Assembly (NCBI GenBank): GCA_900551675.1
Contig: URXH01000035.1
Span: 1-17,232, forward strand
Direction: 5' to 3'
DNA length: 17,232 bases
Source: an uncultured bacterium
Lineage (GTDB): Bacteria; Cyanobacteriota; Vampirovibrionia; Gastranaerophilales; Gastranaerophilaceae
Part shown: positions 13,955-17,232 of the stretch, piece by piece
Numbering within the stretch: the stretch's first letter is position 1
Layout: every line of letters starts with the position of its first letter
Position numbers and translations under genes: made by a program
The notes under the pieces: generated by a model
What the model saw: the letters and a program-made list of their open reading frames with translations, nothing else
Database searches by the model: none
What the model was told of the DNA's origin: nothing

Positions 13955-14779
13955 TTATTCGCTTTTGGCAGCTCCTATTGCTGCTGCTAATGCTGCACCG
14001 CCGCCTACTAATGCTGCTACAAGAGGTTTGTTTTTTAAGCCTTTCCACAGCCCTTTAAAGAGATATTTTGCCGATAACAGCGCTGCACCGCCGAATACCG
14101 CACCGCCTGCTGCATTACCTGCAATTTTTTTCGCTTTTTCAGTTCTGCCTACAGGCTGTCCTGTTAATTCTGAAATGTTTTCTTCTGCTGTTTTGTTGTC
14201 AGCTAATCCGAGAGTGATTGTCTGCAGGAAGCCCTGTGTAAATGAGCCTCTGCCATATTGTCTTATGTCATCGGTTATAGAAACTCCTGTGAGCTGTTTG
14301 TATAGAGTTGAAGCTCTGTTTGCGATTTCTTCATCTGTACCGTTCCCGTACATACTTCTGACACTGTTTTTGAAATTAAGATATGCTTCTTTTATCTGTT
14401 GTTGTTCATTTCTCATTATTTTTTCGTGAAGATATGAAGCCTGTTTTGCTATTCCTTCCTGCGGTGCATTCAATTTTAAATCTGCATCGCGCCATTTTTG
14501 CTGTTGTCTTACCTGAGTATCAATCATGAAGTCCTGATATTTTTCGTAGTTTTTATAGTAATCTTCATAATTGACTGATCCCATTCCCATTGGAGGCATT
14601 ACAGGATACATTCCCGGTGCTGAGCCGAATATGCTTCCATTCATACTCATCATAGGATTAGTATATATCCCCAGAGGTGAATACATATCAAATCCGGTCA
14701 AATCGTTTAATGCTACCTGGTTATTGTATATATTCGGAAACATTCCGTACATATTTGCAGCCATGTTGAAGTCTGCCAT
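13955..14779 (-). CDS. Unrecognised protein, Met/Tyr/Asn-rich N-terminus, Gly/Ala-rich hydrophobic tail
   Basis: No family recognised. Residues 1-70 are low-complexity and rich in Met, Tyr, Asn, Pro and Gly (MYGMFPNIYNN, PMMSMNGSIFG, MYPVMPPMGMG), probably disordered. Residues 72-150 are charged and helical (YEDYYKNYEKYQDF, RQQQKWRD, EKIMRNEQQQIKEAY). A middle segment (about 150-215) includes ITDDIRQYGRGSFTQGF. The end has two hydrophobic Gly/Ala stretches (about 218-237 and 250-272) split by KYLFKGLWKGLKNKP, resembling a glycine-zipper hairpin that could insert in membranes. There is no N-terminal signal peptide. ATG 14779 has GGAGG at ideal spacing, and a terminator follows, so it is a real, singly transcribed gene. 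A structural, surface or membrane-active role is possible but unproven. Confidence 0.75.
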   Translation of the reverse strand: MADFNMAANMYGMFPNIYNNQVALNDLTGFDMYSPLGIYTNPMMSMNGSIFGSAPGMYPVMPPMGMGSVNYEDYYKNYEKYQDFMIDTQVRQQQKWRDADLKLNAPQEGIAKQASYLHEKIMRNEQQQIKEAYLNFKNSVRSMYGNGTDEEIANRASTLYKQLTGVSITDDIRQYGRGSFTQGFLQTITLGLADNKTAEENISELTGQPVGRTEKAKKIAGNAAGGAVFGGAALLSAKYLFKGLWKGLKNKPLVAALVGGGAALAAAIGAAKSE

Positions 14780-14850
14780 AACCTAACCTCCAAATTAATT
14801 TTTTAACCTACCTTACTTATATAAAAAAATTTGATTATAAAAAATTGCTT

Positions 14851-14883
14851 TTTTATGTTATTTTATGTTACAATTTCGTAACA
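14851..14883. repeat. Tandem 10-bp repeat and TGTTAC dyad in a divergent promoter region
   Basis: TTTTATGTTA occurs twice in direct tandem (14851-14860, 14861-14870), and TGTTAC (14866-14871) faces GTAACA (14878-14883) across six bases. Both lie between the divergent genes starting at 14779 and 14944, where a shared regulator could bind. The rest of 14780-14943 is AT-rich without other clear signals. Confidence 0.4.
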
Positions 14884-14891
14884 ATAGAGTA

Positions 14892-14920
14892 TTGATTAAC
14901 TTTATATATGTGTGTAAAAT
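14892..14920 (+). promoter_or_regulatory. Promoter of the membrane-anchored TPR gene
   Basis: TTGATT (14892-14897), 17 bases, TAAAAT (14915-14920) would start transcription near 14927, giving a short leader with a GAGG ribosome site (14932-14935) before GTG 14944. A TATAAT at 14926-14931 lies too close to the gene and has no -35. Confidence 0.5.
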
Positions 14921-14943
14921 GGCTGTATAATGAGGTATAGCAG

Positions 14944-16062
14944 GTGAAAAAGTTTTTTTCGGCATTATTTACGATATTGATAATTGCGGGTATAGGTGCT
15001 CTTGTATATTTACACCCTTCATTTTTCAACCGCCAGCTGGATAAGGTTCGCTCCGTCTATTACGTGCATAAAGGCGACAAGGCTTTAAAGAAGATGAAGC
15101 TTCAAAAAGCAATCAATTACTATACTCGTGCAGTTGAACTTTTTCCGGGGCATTACGGCGCCTGGTATAACCTCGGTAATCTTTATGTTTTATACGAGGA
15201 TTATTATTCTGCTGTTGATGCCTATGAAAAAGCTTTTGAATACAACCCGAAAATGATAATTGCAAGAATGAATTACGGAATTGTTTCTGCCGAAAAACTC
15301 GGAGATTTTGACGGCGCAATTGATCAGTATAATGAAATTCTTAAAACAAAAAGACATCTTTTGTCGATACCTTTTGTTTACAGCAACAGGAAAAGCTATA
15401 AAGTTAATAAAGGACTTGCTTATTACAACAAAGGTGTTGCTTACAAGCAAAAATCAATCTATCTTGAAGATGAATGGGAATTCAGGCACAGATATTTATT
15501 AGAGGCATTGAAAGCTTATAAAGAAGCATGCAAAATTTTAAAAAAAGATTACGATGCGCGTTACAATCTTGCTTTGACATATCATCTTTTAGGCGACTAC
15601 AGAGAAGCAGGTCTTACTTACTGCAAGGCAATTGAACTTAATCCTATGAATTACGAGGCACATTATAACCTGGCAATTCTTTTAAGACATTTGAAATACT
15701 ATAAAGAATCTCTTGATGAATTAGAAAAGGCTACTACTTTGATAACTAACTCGGGTGGTTATAATACGGCCTCCAGACAGCGTTACGTATTTGATGTTAT
15801 GAATGATGTTACAAGGACAATTCTCGCTAACACTGATAATGATTTAATAGAAAAAATATCTGATGGTGAAAAAACTTCAGACATGCCGACTGTTACTTAT
15901 GTGAACGGCAAGTTAGTTTTAACTGAAGATCTTGATAATGCAATTATAAAAAATTTAAAAATTTGTTCTGCAAAAAAGATTTTTGAAGAAGATTTTGATG
16001 AGGAAGATTACTCTGAATTTGATGATATCCGCTACAATGTGCATGTCCCCGGGGTTGAGTAA
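14944..16062 (+). CDS. Membrane-anchored TPR-repeat protein
   Basis: Residues 4-23 (FFSALFTILIIAGIGALVYL) form an uncleaved signal anchor, so the bulk lies outside the inner membrane. TPR units follow at about 38-71 (KALKKMKLQKAINYYTRAVE), 72-105 (AWYNLGNLYVLYEDYYSA) and 106-140, then a spacer, then further units around 160-260 (AYYNKGVAYKQKSI, ARYNLALTYHLLGDYREA, AHYNLAILLRHLKYYKES). A linker and an acidic tail (EEDFDEEDYSEFDD) end the protein. The start is GTG 14944. Such proteins scaffold envelope complexes; the partner is unknown. It resembles the TPR protein at 12029-12652 only in repeat type. It converges with the ABC permease, 12 bases away. Confidence 0.87.
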   Translation: MKKFFSALFTILIIAGIGALVYLHPSFFNRQLDKVRSVYYVHKGDKALKKMKLQKAINYYTRAVELFPGHYGAWYNLGNLYVLYEDYYSAVDAYEKAFEYNPKMIIARMNYGIVSAEKLGDFDGAIDQYNEILKTKRHLLSIPFVYSNRKSYKVNKGLAYYNKGVAYKQKSIYLEDEWEFRHRYLLEALKAYKEACKILKKDYDARYNLALTYHLLGDYREAGLTYCKAIELNPMNYEAHYNLAILLRHLKYYKESLDELEKATTLITNSGGYNTASRQRYVFDVMNDVTRTILANTDNDLIEKISDGEKTSDMPTVTYVNGKLVLTEDLDNAIIKNLKICSAKKIFEEDFDEEDYSEFDDIRYNVHVPGVE

Positions 16063-16074
16063 TTTCTGAATGTT

Positions 16075-16914
16075 TTAACCCTTAACTGCACCTTCGTTTT
16101 CTCCTGATATAAAGTATCTTTGCATACATAAGAAAAATATTAAAATCGGTATGGTAGAAAGAATTGAGCCTGCCGCGATAAAACGCCAGTTAGAGCTGAA
16201 CATTCCCTGCAAATTATTGACTCCGACAGGAAGCGTATACATAGATTCTTTTGTTAAGACAATACTGGGCCACAAAAATTCTCCCCATGAGCCTATGAAT
16301 GTAAATATTGCAAGTACTGCAAGGGAAGGTTTTACCATTGGTAAAAGGACTTTCCAGAATACCTGCCATACATTGCACCCGTCAACAATTGCGGCTTCTT
16401 CCATTTCTTTGGGCACCCCTAAAAATGCCTGACGCATCAGAAATATTCCGAATGCATTTACTGCAAAGGGCATTATAAGCCCTATAAAACCTGCAACGTT
16501 ATTTACGCTGTCTACCAGATGCAATTTTAAAGTTATAAGGTATACAGGAAGCATTATTGCCTGAAAAGGTATCATAATTGTTGCAAGAACCGCAAAAAAT
16601 GTTATTTTTTTACCTTTAAATTCCATTCTGGCGAGCGGATATCCGGCCATAGCTGAAAGAATTAAATTTAAAAAGACCGTGCCTCCAGCGACGATCATAC
16701 TGTTTATAAAGTATCCTATAAAATCGACTTTATCCCAGACTCCTTTATAATTAGCCAATGTAAAGTCTGTTGGAATAATCTGCGGAGGGTATGCAAAAAT
16801 ATTTTCACTGCTGCCTTTTAAAGACGTTGAAATCAGCCATATAAAAGGAAATATTGAAAAATTCAAAAAATGAACAAGTAATTGACAGAATGATAGACCA
16901 ATTACAGTTATCAA
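16075..16914 (-). CDS. Carbohydrate ABC transporter permease (MalG/UgpE type), 5' end replaced
   Basis: Inner-membrane permease of a CUT1 sugar importer. Family landmarks: FPFIWLISTSLKG, PPQIIPTDFTLANYK, YFINSMIVAGGTVFLNL, SAMAGYPLARMEFKGK, the ATPase-contacting EAA loop (EEAAIVDGCNVWQVFWKVLLP), and a C-terminal GSWGEFLWPSIVL... QRYFISGENEGAVKG. Five to six membrane helices are visible. Homology-like sequence starts only near residue 21 (about position 16855); residues 1-20 derive from DNA that reads as coding on the opposite strand, and the TTG 16914 start has no ribosome site. The true N-terminus (first transmembrane segment) is therefore probably missing. The usual partner permease and binding protein would lie upstream, beyond the junction, and are absent. 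Confidence 0.88.
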   Translation of the reverse strand: MITVIGLSFCQLLVHFLNFSIFPFIWLISTSLKGSSENIFAYPPQIIPTDFTLANYKGVWDKVDFIGYFINSMIVAGGTVFLNLILSAMAGYPLARMEFKGKKITFFAVLATIMIPFQAIMLPVYLITLKLHLVDSVNNVAGFIGLIMPFAVNAFGIFLMRQAFLGVPKEMEEAAIVDGCNVWQVFWKVLLPMVKPSLAVLAIFTFIGSWGEFLWPSIVLTKESMYTLPVGVNNLQGMFSSNWRFIAAGSILSTIPILIFFLCMQRYFISGENEGAVKG

Positions 16915-17232
16915 GACAAGAATATTTGTCTAACGATTCTGTTTATATAAGAACGAAAAATACTAAAAAACAAGGAAAATCGATGCCAGTAAAACAATCT
17001 AAACCGATAGATTCAAGAGCACTTTATGATTTTGCTAAGAGCTTGGAAAATATGTATAGTAATAAAACAATAAATGAGTTTATGGAGAAAAACTTTAAGA
17101 ATAAACCATTTATTAGTTCGAGTGAAATTGAGTTAAATACAACAGAAGACTTAATTTTATTAATATTATCAACAATAAAGGCAGATAAATCAAGCAAGAG
17201 TTTTTATTACATAGAAGATAGTGATGAGACAA
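16845..17232 (+). CDS. Partial ORF, 5'-truncated and running off the window; possibly JetA-like (Wadjet)
   Basis: The frame is open from just after TAA 16842-16844 to the window end, about 129 codons, without a credible start: the first ATG (16890) has no SD, and charged helical sequence (KNEQVIDRMIDQLQ) already precedes it. Visible text includes RQEYLSNDSVYIRTKNTK, DSRALYDFAKSLENMYSNK, INEFMEKNFKNKPFISSS and EIELNTTEDLILLILSTIKA. The last part reminds me of the C-terminal region of JetA (DUF5716), the kleisin-like subunit of Wadjet anti-plasmid SMC systems, but this is memory of a pattern and weak. If so, JetB, JetC and JetD should follow outside the window. Otherwise it is an unknown partial gene. 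Confidence 0.5.

Noticed and set aside
13965..14429. 154-codon plus-strand ORF, Ala/Pro-rich
   Set aside because: It is the antisense of the Gly/Ala-rich tail of the 13955-14779 gene, which has the better SD and terminator; the composition is a by-product.
1..17232. CRISPR array, insertion sequence, rRNA or replication origin
   Set aside because: No regularly spaced repeats, transposase, rRNA segments or DnaA-box clusters were seen on reading both strands.

Overview
The window looks like a piece of a low-GC, Gram-negative-type bacterial chromosome, most likely from the non-photosynthetic sister lineage of Cyanobacteria (Gastranaerophilales / Melainabacteria / Vampirovibrionia). This rests on an OmpR-family response regulator that closely resembles cyanobacterial RpaB, prepilin-like proteins of the 'FTLAEVLITLGIIG' type, secreted or anchored TPR proteins, and AT-rich DNA with GTG and TTG starts. 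The lineage call is inference from recognised sequence, not from a search.

Layout. (1) 1-970: RpaB-like regulator with its terminator, then tRNA-His(GTG) with encoded G-1 and CCA and its own terminator. (2) 1091-10061: a co-directional polysaccharide / nucleotide-sugar cluster of nine genes, mostly overlapping or separated by a few bases, preceded by a perfect 12-bp dyad. It has two family-2 glycosyltransferases, a two-subunit transketolase, an extended SDR epimerase/dehydratase, a frameshifted GDP-mannose 4,6-dehydratase (gmd), a GDP-fucose-synthase-like/ColC-like epimerase-reductase, a ColD-like PLP enzyme whose catalytic lysine is replaced by histidine, and a third glycosyltransferase. The best reading is synthesis and transfer of a GDP-linked 3,6-dideoxyhexose (colitose-like), possibly further modified by the transketolase/SDR pair. 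No flippase, polymerase or ligase is present, so the locus probably continues elsewhere. (3) 10099-12652, minus strand: ogt and dedA form one unit; a HAD phosphatase and a secreted TPR protein form another, the latter with a promoter that implies a leaderless mRNA. (4) 12695-13889: a plus-strand intergenic region with a candidate small RNA, then a strong promoter, SD and ATG leading into a 10-G tract. The tract throws the reading frame off a downstream prepilin-like gene, so this is a candidate phase-variable surface protein with a repeat-built leader. (5) 13955-16062: an unrecognised Met/Tyr/Asn-rich protein with a glycine-rich hydrophobic tail (minus) and a membrane-anchored TPR protein (plus). 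(6) 16075-17232: a sugar ABC-transporter permease (minus) whose family-like sequence stops near 16855, exactly where an unrelated plus-strand coding fragment begins. That fragment runs off the window and vaguely resembles the C-terminal part of Wadjet JetA. Both genes lack their 5' ends at this point, which means a recombination junction or a chimeric contig.

Two genes (gmd, 5 A; prepilin, 10 G) are interrupted at homopolymers. Real frameshifting or phase variation and sequencing error both remain possible, and raw reads would decide.
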